Notes: generated by a model from the letters alone, not told the origin. A stretch of DNA of 64,000 nt from Roseateles_B sp051857535 (GCF_051857535.1 NZ_JBPZGY010000002.1:372001-436000), one strand, 5' to 3'. Shown: positions 37,846 through 47,169, numbered from the stretch's first letter. Translations and numbers: made by a program.

Positions 37846-38475
37846 TCACCCTCGGGCGCTTTGGACTGGATCCAGAGCCCGCTGAACAGCGGGCCGACTT
37901 GCGATGCGCTGGACCCAGTCCTGCACCGCCGGGTAGGCATCGAGACGGACGCCGGCATAGTCGGCCACGCGCAGCCAGCCAAAGTGGGCAATGTCGGCCA
38001 CCGAGAAACTCTGGCCGGCCAGCCAGCTGGCCTCTTGCAGCCGTGTCTCCAGCACGGCAGTCAAGCGGCGCGACTCCGCTTGATATCGCTCGATGCCCAC
38101 GGTGATGCGCTCGGGCTGCCGCATGAACCACCCTGCCTGCCCGAACATGGGGCCGACGCCGCCGACTTGGAAGAACAGGTACTCCAAGGCGCGAATCCGA
38201 TCCCTCGGCGCGGACGGCATCAGCCCGCCAAACTTCTCGGCCAGGTAGAGCAGGATGGCACCTGATTCGAACACCGACACCGGCTCACCCTCGGGCCCTT
38301 CGGGGTCGACGATCACCGGGATGCGCCCGTTGGGATTGAGTGCCAGGAAGTCCGGGCGCTTTTGTTCGTCACGGCCCAGATTGACGGGCACGATGCGATA
38401 GGGCACGCCCAGTTCCTCCAGCGCGATGGGGATCTTCACGCCATTGGGCGTGGGGGCGTAGTAGACGTCGATCAT
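37846..38475 (-). CDS. Glutathione S-transferase (YfcG/YghU-like)
   Basis: A 209-residue GST of the Nu/YfcG type, with the opening MIDVYYAPTPNGVKIPIALEE carrying the Thr/Asn active-site pattern of this class in place of catalytic Tyr or Ser, then NPNGRIPVIVD and ESGAILLYLAEKFG. YfcG-type proteins act as disulfide-bond reductases with glutathione. It precedes the second GST in an operon of lpd-like, GST, GST, NTF2-like. Confidence 0.92.
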   Translation of the reverse strand: MIDVYYAPTPNGVKIPIALEELGVPYRIVPVNLGRDEQKRPDFLALNPNGRIPVIVDPEGPEGEPVSVFESGAILLYLAEKFGGLMPSAPRDRIRALEYLFFQVGGVGPMFGQAGWFMRQPERITVGIERYQAESRRLTAVLETRLQEASWLAGQSFSVADIAHFGWLRVADYAGVRLDAYPAVQDWVQRIASRPAVQRALDPVQSARG

Positions 38476-38511
38476 GGTTGTCGGTGTTTTGAAGTGATGA
38501 ATCGATGGAAC

Positions 38512-39954
38512 TCAGGCGCCCGGCCCGCAGTCCAGGCAACGCTCCACAGGCGGTGGGCCCATGCGCAGTTCACGCTGCAACAGGCGCAGCGCCGTGCGCA
38601 GGCCTTCTTCGATGACCGGGTGGTAGAAGGGGCTGTCCAGCATCTGTTGCACGGTGTCGCCGCGCTGCACCGACCAGGCGAGCAGATGGCCCAGATGCTC
38701 GGCGCGTGGCCCCAGCATCTCGGCGCCAAGCAGGCGTCCGCTCCCCGCTTCGGCGTATACATGCAGCGCGCCGCGGTTGACGCCCATCACGCGGCTGCGG
38801 CCTTGGTCGGCAAACGAAACCTGACCGGTGAGAAACGGGGTGCCCGCCGCCAGCAGTTCCGCGTGGCTGCACCCGGCGATGGCCATCTGGGGATCGCTGA
38901 ACACGACGGCCAGCGGTGCTCGGCGGGGCCGCACGCGCACATCGGGCCAGCGGCCGGCGTTGTCGCCCGCGATGCGTCCTTCGTCGGCAGCCTCATGCAG
39001 CAGTTCCCGCTCACCATTGGCATCGCCGGCGATGAACACCGGGGCGTCGCCGACCTGCCCGGTTCGGCGATCGAAGGGCAACTGCCCGTCGGCCTGCACG
39101 GGCAGTCCGCTGTGCTCCAGTCCCAGGTTCGCCAGCCGCGGACGGCGCCCGGCGGCAGCAAGCGCGAAGTCAAAGCGTTCGACGCGCCCGTCCAGCTCCA
39201 GCAGAACTTCATCGCCCTCGCGCCGCAAGCGGGGGGTGACTTGGCTCAGCGACAGTGGCAGCTCCTTGCCGAACAGTTCGCGTGACAAGTCCTGCAGTGC
39301 CGGGTCGGTGAGCGGGCCCACGCGCTGGCTGCGGCCTAGCACCCGCACCCGCACCCCCAGGCGATGCAATGCCTGGGCCAACTCCAGCGCGATCACACCC
39401 GTGCCCAGCACCAGCACGGCTGCGGGCAGGGTCTGCCAGTCAAACAGTTCATCGTTGCGGATCAGCCGATCCCCCAGCGCCGCCGACCAGGCGGGCTCCA
39501 CGTGCGGCTCGGAGCCGGTGGCGATGACGATGCGCGCTGCATGCACCCGATGCAGCTCGCCGTCATGGCCTTTGACTTCCAGCGTCTGTGGTGCCGTGAA
39601 GCGCGCCCAGCCTTGCAGTCGGTGCTCCGGCGCCCAGCCTTGGACTGCCTCGGTGACGAAGCCCACAAAGCGATCGCGCTCGCTGCGCACCCGGTCCATC
39701 ACGGCCGCGCCGTCGATACGAGCCGGCGTGTCGACGCGGACGCCAAAGCGCCCGGCCTCGGCCACGGCATGGGCCGCCTCGGCTGCTGCGATCAGCAGCT
39801 TGCTGGGCATGCAGCCTACGCGGGCGCAGGTGGTGCCGTAGGGGCCGCCCTCGATGGCGAGAACGCGGGAGGAGTGCGCCAAGGCAGCGCGGTAGGCGGA
39901 CATGCCGGCCGTCCCACTGCCGATGATGGCAACGTCAACTTGGTGCTCACGCAT
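38512..39954 (-). CDS. Dihydrolipoyl dehydrogenase-like disulfide oxidoreductase
   Basis: A 480-residue class I pyridine-nucleotide-disulfide oxidoreductase. FAD fold VDVAIIGSGTAGMSAYRAA, redox pair C43/C48 in GTTCARVGCMPSK, NAD fold VLVLGTGVIALELAQALHR, second FAD block VFIAGDANGERELLHEA, and a C-terminal dimer region with the His-x4-Glu catalytic pair (FYHPVIEE). It is not next to 2-oxoacid dehydrogenase genes, so it is more likely a stand-alone reductase. It heads the GST operon and is divergent from the thioredoxin gene across 260 bp. Confidence 0.92.
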   Translation of the reverse strand: MREHQVDVAIIGSGTAGMSAYRAALAHSSRVLAIEGGPYGTTCARVGCMPSKLLIAAAEAAHAVAEAGRFGVRVDTPARIDGAAVMDRVRSERDRFVGFVTEAVQGWAPEHRLQGWARFTAPQTLEVKGHDGELHRVHAARIVIATGSEPHVEPAWSAALGDRLIRNDELFDWQTLPAAVLVLGTGVIALELAQALHRLGVRVRVLGRSQRVGPLTDPALQDLSRELFGKELPLSLSQVTPRLRREGDEVLLELDGRVERFDFALAAAGRRPRLANLGLEHSGLPVQADGQLPFDRRTGQVGDAPVFIAGDANGERELLHEAADEGRIAGDNAGRWPDVRVRPRRAPLAVVFSDPQMAIAGCSHAELLAAGTPFLTGQVSFADQGRSRVMGVNRGALHVYAEAGSGRLLGAEMLGPRAEHLGHLLAWSVQRGDTVQQMLDSPFYHPVIEEGLRTALRLLQRELRMGPPPVERCLDCGPGA

Positions 39955-40214
39955 GCGGCGTTCCTTTGGATGGCGAGGGTGTCAACCAAGCGCCAGTCGC
40001 TTGGCAAGGACTCCACTGTGCGCAGTTGTCGATCGCAAGTGAACCACCATGGCAGCGAAGTCACTGCTACGCATGGCGGAACAATGGGATTCATTGAAGG
40101 CGGCAGTGTTGATTCCATACGCTGCGCGGAATGCTCCGATTCGCTCGGCCTGCTTGAAGCGGCAACGGCTGACGCATGTAATGGAGCCTCTCCAGCGACA
40201 AAGAAGCAGCGATC

Positions 40215-40547
40215 ATGAAATCAGTTCTCGAAGCCCGTAGCGACAGCCACGCCCGCGAAGTCCTGGCCCTGGAAGACGACCGGCCTACCTTGGTGGATTT
40301 CGCCGCCGCTTGGTGCGGTCCTTGCCAGGGCCTTGCGCCAGTGCTGGAGTCTTTTGCCCAGTCGCGTGCCGAGTCATTGCGCGTTCTCAAGATCGATATC
40401 GACGCTTGTCCCGACCTGACTCGGGAGGTGGGCATCCGCAGCGTGCCGACCTTGCTCCTGGTGCGCAACGGCGAGGTCCTCGCCAGCCGTCTGGGGGCCG
40501 CCTCGTCGGGCGAGCTGGGCCGTTTCGTCGACAGCGCGCTGGCATGA
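40215..40547 (+). CDS. Thioredoxin family protein
   Basis: A 110-residue thioredoxin with the canonical active site WCGPC (C34, C37) in VDFAAAWCGPCQGLAPVLESF, IDIDACPDLTREVGIRSVPTLLL with the cis-Pro, and no signal peptide. Cytoplasmic thiol-disulfide exchange, probably supplying electrons to the AhpD-like and related redox proteins nearby. It diverges from the disulfide reductase gene; the two may share regulation. Confidence 0.95.
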   Translation: MKSVLEARSDSHAREVLALEDDRPTLVDFAAAWCGPCQGLAPVLESFAQSRAESLRVLKIDIDACPDLTREVGIRSVPTLLLVRNGEVLASRLGAASSGELGRFVDSALA

Positions 40548-40731
40548 CGCGCTGAACCCCACGCTGCCCCGGGCGAGCCGGGTGCCCGGCCTGACCACAC
40601 ACAGGCCGGCGCTGCCTGGCTCAGCCCCCAAAGAAAGCCCCCGTCGAGCACGGCTGAACACTTCGCGACTGCAGGCGTTGAAGCCGTGAACGCAGCACCC
40701 TCACAAGCTCTGAAAGCCCCAAGGAACCATC

Positions 40732-41391
40732 ATGAGCCGAGCCTATTCCGACCTCGCGTTCACTCCGACCGTGAGGGCCATGCAAACCCGCATGGGCAGC
40801 CGTTCGGCCTACGAGGCCTTGGACCACACGGACGAGCGCCGTGATGCACTCACCGCACGCGAGGCCGAGTTCATTCATGCCCGCGATGGCTTCTATCAAG
40901 CCACGGTGGGCGAAACGGGCTGGCCCTATGTGCAGTTCCGTGGCGGGCCTGTGGGCTTTTTCCAGGTGCTGGACGCCAAGACCTTGGGCTATGCCGACTT
41001 CCGGGGCAATGTGCAGTACATCAGCGTCGGCAATCTGCAGGGCAATGACCGCGTCTCGATCATTCTGATGGACTACGCCCATCAACGCCGGCTGAAGATC
41101 CTGGGGCGTGTGAGGCTGGTGACAGCCGATGAAGACCCGGCCTTGCTGGCGCGGCTGGCCCTGCCCCAGTACGAGGCGCGGGTCGAGCGCGCCATGCTGA
41201 TCACGGTGGAAGCCTACGACTGGAATTGCCCCAAGCACATCACGCCCCGCTTCACCGAGGCCGAGGTGAATGCGGCAATGGCGCCGCTGCGCGCCGAGCT
41301 GTTGCAAGCTCGGGAGGAATTGAAGCGCTTGCGCGAGGCAGCCCCTTCAGCAGGCGCTGACCGGGGGCTCGGAGCGGAGCCTCTGGCCTGA
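40732..41391 (+). CDS. Pyridoxamine 5'-phosphate oxidase family flavoprotein
   Basis: A 219-residue PNPOx-like split-barrel protein: ARDGFYQATVGETGWPYVQFRGGPVGFFQVLD, YADFRGNVQYISVGNL and DYAHQRRLKILGRVRLV, then a coiled-coil-like C-terminus (LLQAREELKRLREA). It probably binds FMN and acts in redox detoxification; it is not the biosynthetic PdxH. It lies 184 bp after the thioredoxin gene and is convergent with the LysR gene. Confidence 0.88.
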   Translation: MSRAYSDLAFTPTVRAMQTRMGSRSAYEALDHTDERRDALTAREAEFIHARDGFYQATVGETGWPYVQFRGGPVGFFQVLDAKTLGYADFRGNVQYISVGNLQGNDRVSIILMDYAHQRRLKILGRVRLVTADEDPALLARLALPQYEARVERAMLITVEAYDWNCPKHITPRFTEAEVNAAMAPLRAELLQAREELKRLREAAPSAGADRGLGAEPLA

Positions 41392-41485
41392 CCCGTCAGC
41401 CCGGGGGCGCCGCCAGTGATCGACGGTCCCTGGCGCTGTGTCAACACGCGCCAAGGGGAACGGCGCTTCCCTGGCGTTGCCGCTG

Positions 41486-42385
41486 TCAATCCAGTGCGGG
41501 GTTGGTGCGCAGACGCTCGATCGCCAGATCCAGGAAGGCACGCGCCTTTTGTGAGGCATGGCGGCCCTCGCGGTGCACCAGATGCACAGGCAGAGGCGCC
41601 GTTTCAAACTCGCTCAGCACAATTTGAAGCCGACCTTCACGCACATGCTCTGCCACCTGGTAGGACAACAGCCGCGTCAGACCGAAGCCCGCTACCGCCG
41701 CAGCCACGGCTGAGTCGTTGGTGGTGGTGGTCATGCGCGGCTGCAGCTTGACGAGCTTGGGCGCGCCGTTTTCGACCAGACGCCATTCCGGCGTGGGAGT
41801 GACGCCGCTGGCCGATACGATCGTGTGGGTCGTCAACTCGTCCGGCGTTTGTGGGGTGCCATGGCGCGCCAGATAGTCGGGTGCCGCACAGATCACGCGG
41901 CGCACCCGGCCCACCCGGATCGCTTGCAAGGACGAGTCAGGCAGTTCCCCGATGCGAACCGCGATGTCCACGCCCTCGTCGACCATATTCACGACCCGGT
42001 CGAGGAACCAGCAGGAGGCCGTCACCTCTGGATAGCGCTGCAAATACTCGGCCACGACAGGGGTGACGAACAAGGCCCCAAACAGTACCGGTGCGGTCAG
42101 CGTGAGGCGGCCGCGCGGTGCGGCATGCAAGCCGCTCACCGATTCATCTGCCTCGGCCAATTCAGCCAGGATGCGACGGCAGTCCTCCACATAACGCGCC
42201 CCAGCCTCGGTCACACGCACCACGCGGGTCGTCCGTGTCAGCAGGCGCACGCCCAGATGAGCTTCCAGCTCACTGATGGCGCGGGTCACGGCGGGCGGGG
42301 AGATGTTGAGCTTGCGTGCAGCGCCCGCGAACCCATTCGCATCGACCACCGAAACGAAGACATTGATCAGGTGCAATCGGTCCAC
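41486..42385 (-). CDS. LysR family transcriptional regulator
   Basis: A 299-residue LysR regulator: N-terminal HTH (MDRLHLINVFVSVVDANGFAGAARKLNISPPAVTRAISELEAHLG) with the CrgA-like subfamily look, and a C-terminal substrate-binding domain (GRLTLTAPVLFGALFV, VDIAVRIGELPDSSL). It is the nearest regulator to the thioredoxin, PNPOx and GST genes and could control them, though it points away from them. Confidence 0.93.
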   Translation of the reverse strand: MDRLHLINVFVSVVDANGFAGAARKLNISPPAVTRAISELEAHLGVRLLTRTTRVVRVTEAGARYVEDCRRILAELAEADESVSGLHAAPRGRLTLTAPVLFGALFVTPVVAEYLQRYPEVTASCWFLDRVVNMVDEGVDIAVRIGELPDSSLQAIRVGRVRRVICAAPDYLARHGTPQTPDELTTHTIVSASGVTPTPEWRLVENGAPKLVKLQPRMTTTTNDSAVAAAVAGFGLTRLLSYQVAEHVREGRLQIVLSEFETAPLPVHLVHREGRHASQKARAFLDLAIERLRTNPALD

Positions 42386-42729
42386 TATTCCTCCTCGCGC
42401 AACGGTGCCCTGGATTTGCAGGCGATTCTAAGTATGAGGCGATTCAAGGACGGTGCACTCGTTCGCTGAAAGCACAGCGGAAAGATCCAAAAACCTTGTC
42501 AACAAGGCCGGCAAAAAGCCGGAGTTTGCACATGTCTCGCCTCAGCATCCCCGGCGTTGACACTGAGCTGCCCCGGCTGAATCGAGGCAGTAGCTCCCAG
42601 AAGACGGCGGATTCCAGGATTCCCGACGGACTCAGCGGTTCAGCGCTGAGCAGGCGAGTCAACGAATGACGTGCGCCAGTCTCGACGGCTTTTTTGTTGG
42701 AGTCGCGCCGTGCAGGGCTGACCCTCGCC
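42386..42729. other. 344-bp gap upstream of lysR and downstream of the PPDK-like gene
   Basis: No gene could be supported. It contains a terminator-like hairpin for the minus strand (separate entry), a second small hairpin CCGGCAAAAAGCCGG, and presumably the lysR promoter. Confidence 0.5.
42488..42507 (-). terminator. Possible intrinsic terminator after the PPDK-like operon
   Basis: On the minus strand, CCTTGT-TG-ACAAGG is followed by five T. It lies about 220 bp past the PPDK-like stop codon. The loop is very short, so efficiency is uncertain. Confidence 0.5.
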
Positions 42730-44331
42730 TCAGCCGGCCCCTGTCCTCAGCGCCTGCAGCCGGACCAGCAAGGCTTCTGGGGCCTGGCATCGTCGTTCCA
42801 GGGCGCCGACGTGCACGGCGCCGCTGTGGCCGTCCAGGGTCAACACTTCACCTTCGGCGAACTCGCGGCCACCCAGGCGCACGCGGCGCGCTGCCAGGTC
42901 GATCTCCAGCGCATCGCAGCCTACCAGGCATACCTTGCCCAGCTGCCGAGCCACCACCGCGGCATGCGAGGTTCTAGCGCCCCGTGAGGTCAGCAGACCG
43001 CTGGCCAGCTCCAGCGCACCAATGTCGCTGGTCTCGGCATCCTGCCGCAGCAGCAGGGTGGCAACACCGGCCCGCTGCCGTTCGCGAACCCGGGCTTCGT
43101 CGAGTGCAATTTCGCCGACGGCCACGCCGGTGCAGGCGCTCTGCGCTTGCGCCAGCATGGCAGCACTGCCAGCACAGCCTTGAGGGGCCAGCACGGTCTC
43201 GCTGAGCGCTTCGGCGTCCAGCCCCTCGGTGCGCCGCAGGGCTTCGGTGCGGTCGATGCGGCCGGCATCGTGGAGGTCCAGTGCGATGCGCGCAGCCGCC
43301 TGTGGCGTGCGTTTGCCGTTGCGGGTCTGCAGCCAGTACAGGCGACCGCGCTCAACAGTGAACTCGAAGTCCTGCATGTCGCCGAACTCGGCCTCCAGCC
43401 GCGCGGTGCCGTCCAGCAGCTCCTGCCAGACGGTTGGCGCCACGGCCTGCAGCTCGTCGTGCCCCAGCGCGCTGCGCCGCCCCGAGACCACGTCCTCGCC
43501 TTGCGCATTGAAGAGGTAGTCCACCCAGGGCTGCGGCTCGCCGGTCGAAGGGTGACGAGTGAAGCCCACGCCTGCCCCGGAGTCGCCTCCCGCATTGCCG
43601 AAGACCATCGCCTGCACTGTCACCGCAGTCCCCGGGCTGTCGGCAATGCCCTTGAGCCGGCGGTAGGTCAGCGCCTTCTCGCTCTGCCAGGACCGGAACA
43701 CCGCATCGATGGCCTCGCCCAGTTGCTGCTGCGGATCCTGGGGAAACGGCCGGCCCGCCAGACGCTCGACCGTGCGCAGGTGGGCCTGGGTGAGGCTGCG
43801 CATGGCGTCGAAGTCCAGCGCGCGTTCGTCATGGTCTTCGTCGGCGATGTGCGCCAGGTCGGCCTCGAAGGCGCTGGCCGGCAGGCCCAGCACCACCTCG
43901 CCGAAGCCGGCCACCAGGCGGCGATAGGCGTCCCAGGCCAGGCGTGGGTTGCCGGTGCCGCGCACCAGCCCCTGGACGGCAGCATCGTTCAGGCCGATGT
44001 TGAGCAGGGTTTCCATCATGCCGGGCATGGACACCGGCGCGCCGGAGCGCACCGACAGCAGCAGCGGGCGGCGCGGGTCCCCGAGCCGCCCGCCAGTGGC
44101 CTCTTCCAGCGCCGCCACCGCGGGCGCCCAATGGCCCGGGCGCAGCTCGCCGGCCCGGGCACACCAGGCGGTGCCGATCACGAAAGCCGGTGGCACGCGC
44201 AGCCCGATGCCCACCATGCGAGCCAGGTTGTGCGCCTTGTTGCCGATGGCACTGGGGCCGGGCACCGGATCGGCGCTGGTGGCTTTGCGGGCGATCAGGT
44301 AGAGGTCGTCAGGGAGATCGGTGTGCATCAC
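42730..44331 (-). CDS. PPDK-like PEP/pyruvate-binding protein lacking the C-terminal barrel
   Basis: A 533-residue protein that matches only the first two parts of pyruvate phosphate dikinase: the ATP-grasp nucleotide-binding domain (GNKAHNLARMVGIGLRVPPAFVIG, SVRSGAPVSMPGMMETLLNIGLND, GDSGAGVGFTRHPSTGE) and the swivelling phosphohistidine domain (GLLTSRGARTSHAAVVARQLGKVCLVGC). The TIM barrel that handles PEP/pyruvate, some 350 residues, is absent and the gene ends cleanly. It cannot be a full PPDK; it may pass phosphate to another partner. It follows the DUF47-like gene by 3 nt. Confidence 0.85.
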   Translation of the reverse strand: MMHTDLPDDLYLIARKATSADPVPGPSAIGNKAHNLARMVGIGLRVPPAFVIGTAWCARAGELRPGHWAPAVAALEEATGGRLGDPRRPLLLSVRSGAPVSMPGMMETLLNIGLNDAAVQGLVRGTGNPRLAWDAYRRLVAGFGEVVLGLPASAFEADLAHIADEDHDERALDFDAMRSLTQAHLRTVERLAGRPFPQDPQQQLGEAIDAVFRSWQSEKALTYRRLKGIADSPGTAVTVQAMVFGNAGGDSGAGVGFTRHPSTGEPQPWVDYLFNAQGEDVVSGRRSALGHDELQAVAPTVWQELLDGTARLEAEFGDMQDFEFTVERGRLYWLQTRNGKRTPQAAARIALDLHDAGRIDRTEALRRTEGLDAEALSETVLAPQGCAGSAAMLAQAQSACTGVAVGEIALDEARVRERQRAGVATLLLRQDAETSDIGALELASGLLTSRGARTSHAAVVARQLGKVCLVGCDALEIDLAARRVRLGGREFAEGEVLTLDGHSGAVHVGALERRCQAPEALLVRLQALRTGAG

Positions 44332-44334
44332 GGG

Positions 44335-46305
44335 CTACTCCGGCCGAGCCGCCAGCGTGCGCCGGCGCAGCGCATGGCCAACGGCCAGCAAGTGGTCGGA
44401 AGCCTTCTCCAGCGCGGACGCCAGTTCATTGCCGGTCGCCCAGGCGACCGCGTCCTTCGCCTCGTGTGCCAGCGCACGACGCGCCGCGCGCAACAGCTCG
44501 TCGCACTGCCGCTCGGCCTGCACCACATGCCACAGGGCATCCAGCGTCTCGTCGGCAGCCGAGGCGCTGTCCTGGCCGACGATGGTGACGGCCTTGACGT
44601 GTTCCTGCACGGCCGACAGCACCGCATCCGCCAGTGACTGCAGCGCGGCGGTGGTGCGCGGTCCCCAGCCATCGGGCCGGGCCTCGGCGGCCAGGCTGAG
44701 CGCGAAGCAGGCCTCTTCCAGTGCATCGGCAATGTCGTCGGCGGCGTGCAGCAGCTCCGCGTCGCCGCTGGCCGTGGCGGGGTGGCGCTCAGCACGGTGG
44801 CGGGCCTGCTCGACCAACTCGTCGGCACGACGCTCCCAATGCTTGGCCCGAGTCGCCAGCGCCTTGGCCGCGTGCGGATGCCGGGCCGCGCCGTGCGCCA
44901 GTGCATCGCGCAAGCCCTGGGCGAGGGCGTGGCACCAGGAGGCATGTTCCTGCAGCGGGCTGCCGAAGCCCCCGCCTCCGGCATGGTGGCGCAGCGTGCG
45001 GGCCAGGAGCAGGCGTGCCTCGTCGGCCACCCAGGCCGCCGGCTGCCCGCGGCCGACACCGGTGGCGGCCAGCTCCAGCAGGGTCACCAGCCAGTCACGC
45101 GCGGCCGGCGCGCCGAGCACGTCCTCCAGCCGATCGCCCAGCCGGAAGACCCCCTCGCCCTGGGCCGCCATCGCGTCCCAGACCAGGCGTTCGCCGCCGG
45201 CCACCAGCCAGGCCATGTGCCCGCACTCGCGATGTGCGGCAGTAGCGAGCACCGCGATGGCGTCTTCCTTGCCGACAAAGTTCTGCAGGCGCTTGCGGGC
45301 TCGGTTCCAGTCGATCAGGAAGACGATGCGCGCCCCGACCGCCTCAAGCGCCTGCTGCAGTGCGGGCTCGTCGGCGGCCTCCCAGCGTGCGGTACCCACG
45401 TGGTAGGCCTCGCCCTGGTTCAGCCCGGCCTGCGTGCGCGAGGCGACTTCCGACCAGGCCGCACCCGCCTCGGCCAGCAACTGCTGGAAGAAGGCGAAGC
45501 GGGTGCGGTGCAGGTCGGAATAGGTGAGCGACAGCGCCAAGCCCTGCACCTGCAGGACCAGCACATGGGCGTCATTGGTGCCGATGTCGTTCTGGATCAG
45601 CAGCCGTTCGCCGTCACGGGTGGCGGAGGTGTCCAGGCCTGGGTGCGTGCCCTTGAGATGGCGGGTGCGGGCCAGGCCACGCATGAAGGCCGACAGGCGC
45701 GAGCGGTCGACAGCGCCTTCGGGGCTGTCGCTGGGGGCCAGGCCCCAGGCGTGGGCGCCGTCCACGTCCTCGCCATGCAGCTGGGCCGCCAGGCGGTTGA
45801 GCGCCTTGTGCAGGTCCATCACCAGGAGGTGCAGGCTGTCGCCTTCGTCGCGATGACCCCGGGTGAGGTCGGCCAGGGCCGCCTTGTCCAGCGGCTGGGT
45901 TGGCAGGTGCTGCAGGTGGTCCTGCCAGTGAGCCACGCGTGCGGCCCACGGGGCGTCGGCCGCACTGTCGTCCAGCACCGGGCGCGCCATCGTGGCCAGG
46001 TCGGTGCCCAGATGACGGGCGAGGCGATCCAGATCAGGCAGCAGCAGGCCGTGCTCGCTCGCCTGGGCGCGCGCCGGCAGCTCGCGCCACCAGCGCACCT
46101 CATCGCGTTCATGGATGCCGGCTGCCGCGATCTCGTGCGCCAAGTCGACGGCCGGGCGCTCGGGTGCGGCGGCCTGGGCTGCAGAGGCCTGGATCACGGT
46201 CAGCGCCAGTTTGAGCCGGTCATTGGCCTTCAAGGCCTCGCGCACGCGCGCCGGCCGCACCAGCGCATCCTGGCCCAGCGCGGCGACAGCTTCCTGCTTG
46301 ATCAT
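44335..46305 (-). CDS. Large helical protein with PhoU/DUF47-like C-terminal region
   Basis: A 656-residue protein that I recognise only in part. The C-terminal third (about residues 430-650) is a run of amphipathic helices with AKALATRAKHWERRADELVEQARH, LLHAADDIADALEEACFALSLAAEA and HVVQAERQCDELLRAARRALAHEA, the pattern of PhoU/DUF47 phosphate-regulatory proteins. The middle (about 210-400; LLIQNDIGTNDAHVLVLQVQGLALSLTYSDLHRTRF, HRECGHMAWLVAGGERLVWDAM) has no family I know. It lies 18 bp after fabI and 3 bp before the PPDK-like gene and probably works with the latter. Confidence 0.7.
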   Translation of the reverse strand: MIKQEAVAALGQDALVRPARVREALKANDRLKLALTVIQASAAQAAAPERPAVDLAHEIAAAGIHERDEVRWWRELPARAQASEHGLLLPDLDRLARHLGTDLATMARPVLDDSAADAPWAARVAHWQDHLQHLPTQPLDKAALADLTRGHRDEGDSLHLLVMDLHKALNRLAAQLHGEDVDGAHAWGLAPSDSPEGAVDRSRLSAFMRGLARTRHLKGTHPGLDTSATRDGERLLIQNDIGTNDAHVLVLQVQGLALSLTYSDLHRTRFAFFQQLLAEAGAAWSEVASRTQAGLNQGEAYHVGTARWEAADEPALQQALEAVGARIVFLIDWNRARKRLQNFVGKEDAIAVLATAAHRECGHMAWLVAGGERLVWDAMAAQGEGVFRLGDRLEDVLGAPAARDWLVTLLELAATGVGRGQPAAWVADEARLLLARTLRHHAGGGGFGSPLQEHASWCHALAQGLRDALAHGAARHPHAAKALATRAKHWERRADELVEQARHRAERHPATASGDAELLHAADDIADALEEACFALSLAAEARPDGWGPRTTAALQSLADAVLSAVQEHVKAVTIVGQDSASAADETLDALWHVVQAERQCDELLRAARRALAHEAKDAVAWATGNELASALEKASDHLLAVGHALRRRTLAARPE

Positions 46306-46323
46306 CGTCTCGTTCCTTCCTCG

Positions 46324-47103
46324 TCAGCGGACGGCGTGCAGACCGCCGTCGACGAACAGCGTCTGGCCGGTCAGGCCGGTCGCTGCGGGGCTGCAGAGGA
46401 AAGCGACGGTGTCGCCGATCTCCTCCAGCGTGACACCACGACGCAGCGGCGCGTGGCTGCGGGCATGAGCCAGCAGTTCATCGAATTCGGCCAGCCCAGA
46501 GGCGGCCCGTGTGGGAATCGGGCCGGGAGACACGGCATGCACACGGATGCCGGCCGGGCCCAGTTCAGCCGCCAGGTAGCGCACGGAAGACTCCAGCGCC
46601 GCCTTGACCGGCCCCATCAGGCCGTAGTGCGGCACCGCCCCTTCCGCGCCGAGGTAGCTCATGGTCAACAGGCAGCCCCCTCCGGCCTCGTGCAGGTGCG
46701 GCTCGACGGCGCGGGCCAGCTCGATGAAGGAATGGCAGGACACCCGCATGGCGCGGGCGAAGCCTTCGGCGCTGACATCAACGAAGCGGCCGTGCAGGTC
46801 GGACAGCGGCGCCCAGGCGATGGAGTGGACGACGAAGTCCAGGCCGCCCAGCTGCTCCACGGCTGTCTGCACCAGCGCCGCGGTGGCACCGTCTTCGGTC
46901 ACGTCGCAGGTCAGCAGCGGGGTGGCAATAGACGCGGCCAGCGGTTCGCACACCGCGGCGGCCTTGGCATTCAGGCAGCTCAACACGAGCCGGGCGCCGT
47001 TGCGGTGCAGGGCCTGGGCACAGCCCCAGGCGATGCTGTGCTCGTTGGCCAGTCCGATGATCAGGCCGCGTCGCCCGGCGAGGGATGAAAGAGGTGTCGT
47101 CAT
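46324..47103 (-). CDS. fabI: Enoyl-ACP reductase FabI-like
   Basis: A 259-residue short-chain reductase of the FabI branch: LAGRRGLIIGLANEHSIAWG for NADH binding, VVHSIAWAPL, and the active-site YGLMGPVKAALE with Tyr-x6-Lys, which is the FabI spacing rather than the Tyr-x3-Lys of ordinary SDRs. The C-terminus is TGLTGQTLFVDGGLHAVR. Start 47103 (MTTPLSS) was chosen; another ATG eight codons upstream (47127) is possible. It is placed with pta and ackA, so it may serve an accessory acyl pathway rather than bulk fatty-acid synthesis. Confidence 0.85.
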   Translation of the reverse strand: MTTPLSSLAGRRGLIIGLANEHSIAWGCAQALHRNGARLVLSCLNAKAAAVCEPLAASIATPLLTCDVTEDGATAALVQTAVEQLGGLDFVVHSIAWAPLSDLHGRFVDVSAEGFARAMRVSCHSFIELARAVEPHLHEAGGGCLLTMSYLGAEGAVPHYGLMGPVKAALESSVRYLAAELGPAGIRVHAVSPGPIPTRAASGLAEFDELLAHARSHAPLRRGVTLEEIGDTVAFLCSPAATGLTGQTLFVDGGLHAVR

Positions 47104-47155
47104 GCCGGCAGGTTCTGAGGTCTCCATGAACTGGCTGTGACAGCAGGGTGCTCCC

Positions 47156-47169
47156 TTGCGCCAGATCAA
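47156..47169. promoter_or_regulatory. FNR/ANR-like box between fabI and the MaoC-Pta gene
   Basis: TTGCGCCAGATCAA matches the same TTGCG-N4-ATCAA pattern as the two ompW boxes. It is centred 60 bp upstream of the fabI start and 88 bp upstream of the MaoC-Pta start, so one site could serve both directions. Confidence 0.6.

Noticed and set aside
40586..40609. CCGGCCTG-N8-CAGGCCGG as a terminator after the thioredoxin gene
   Set aside because: The stem is good, but no T-tract follows on either strand, so termination cannot be claimed.
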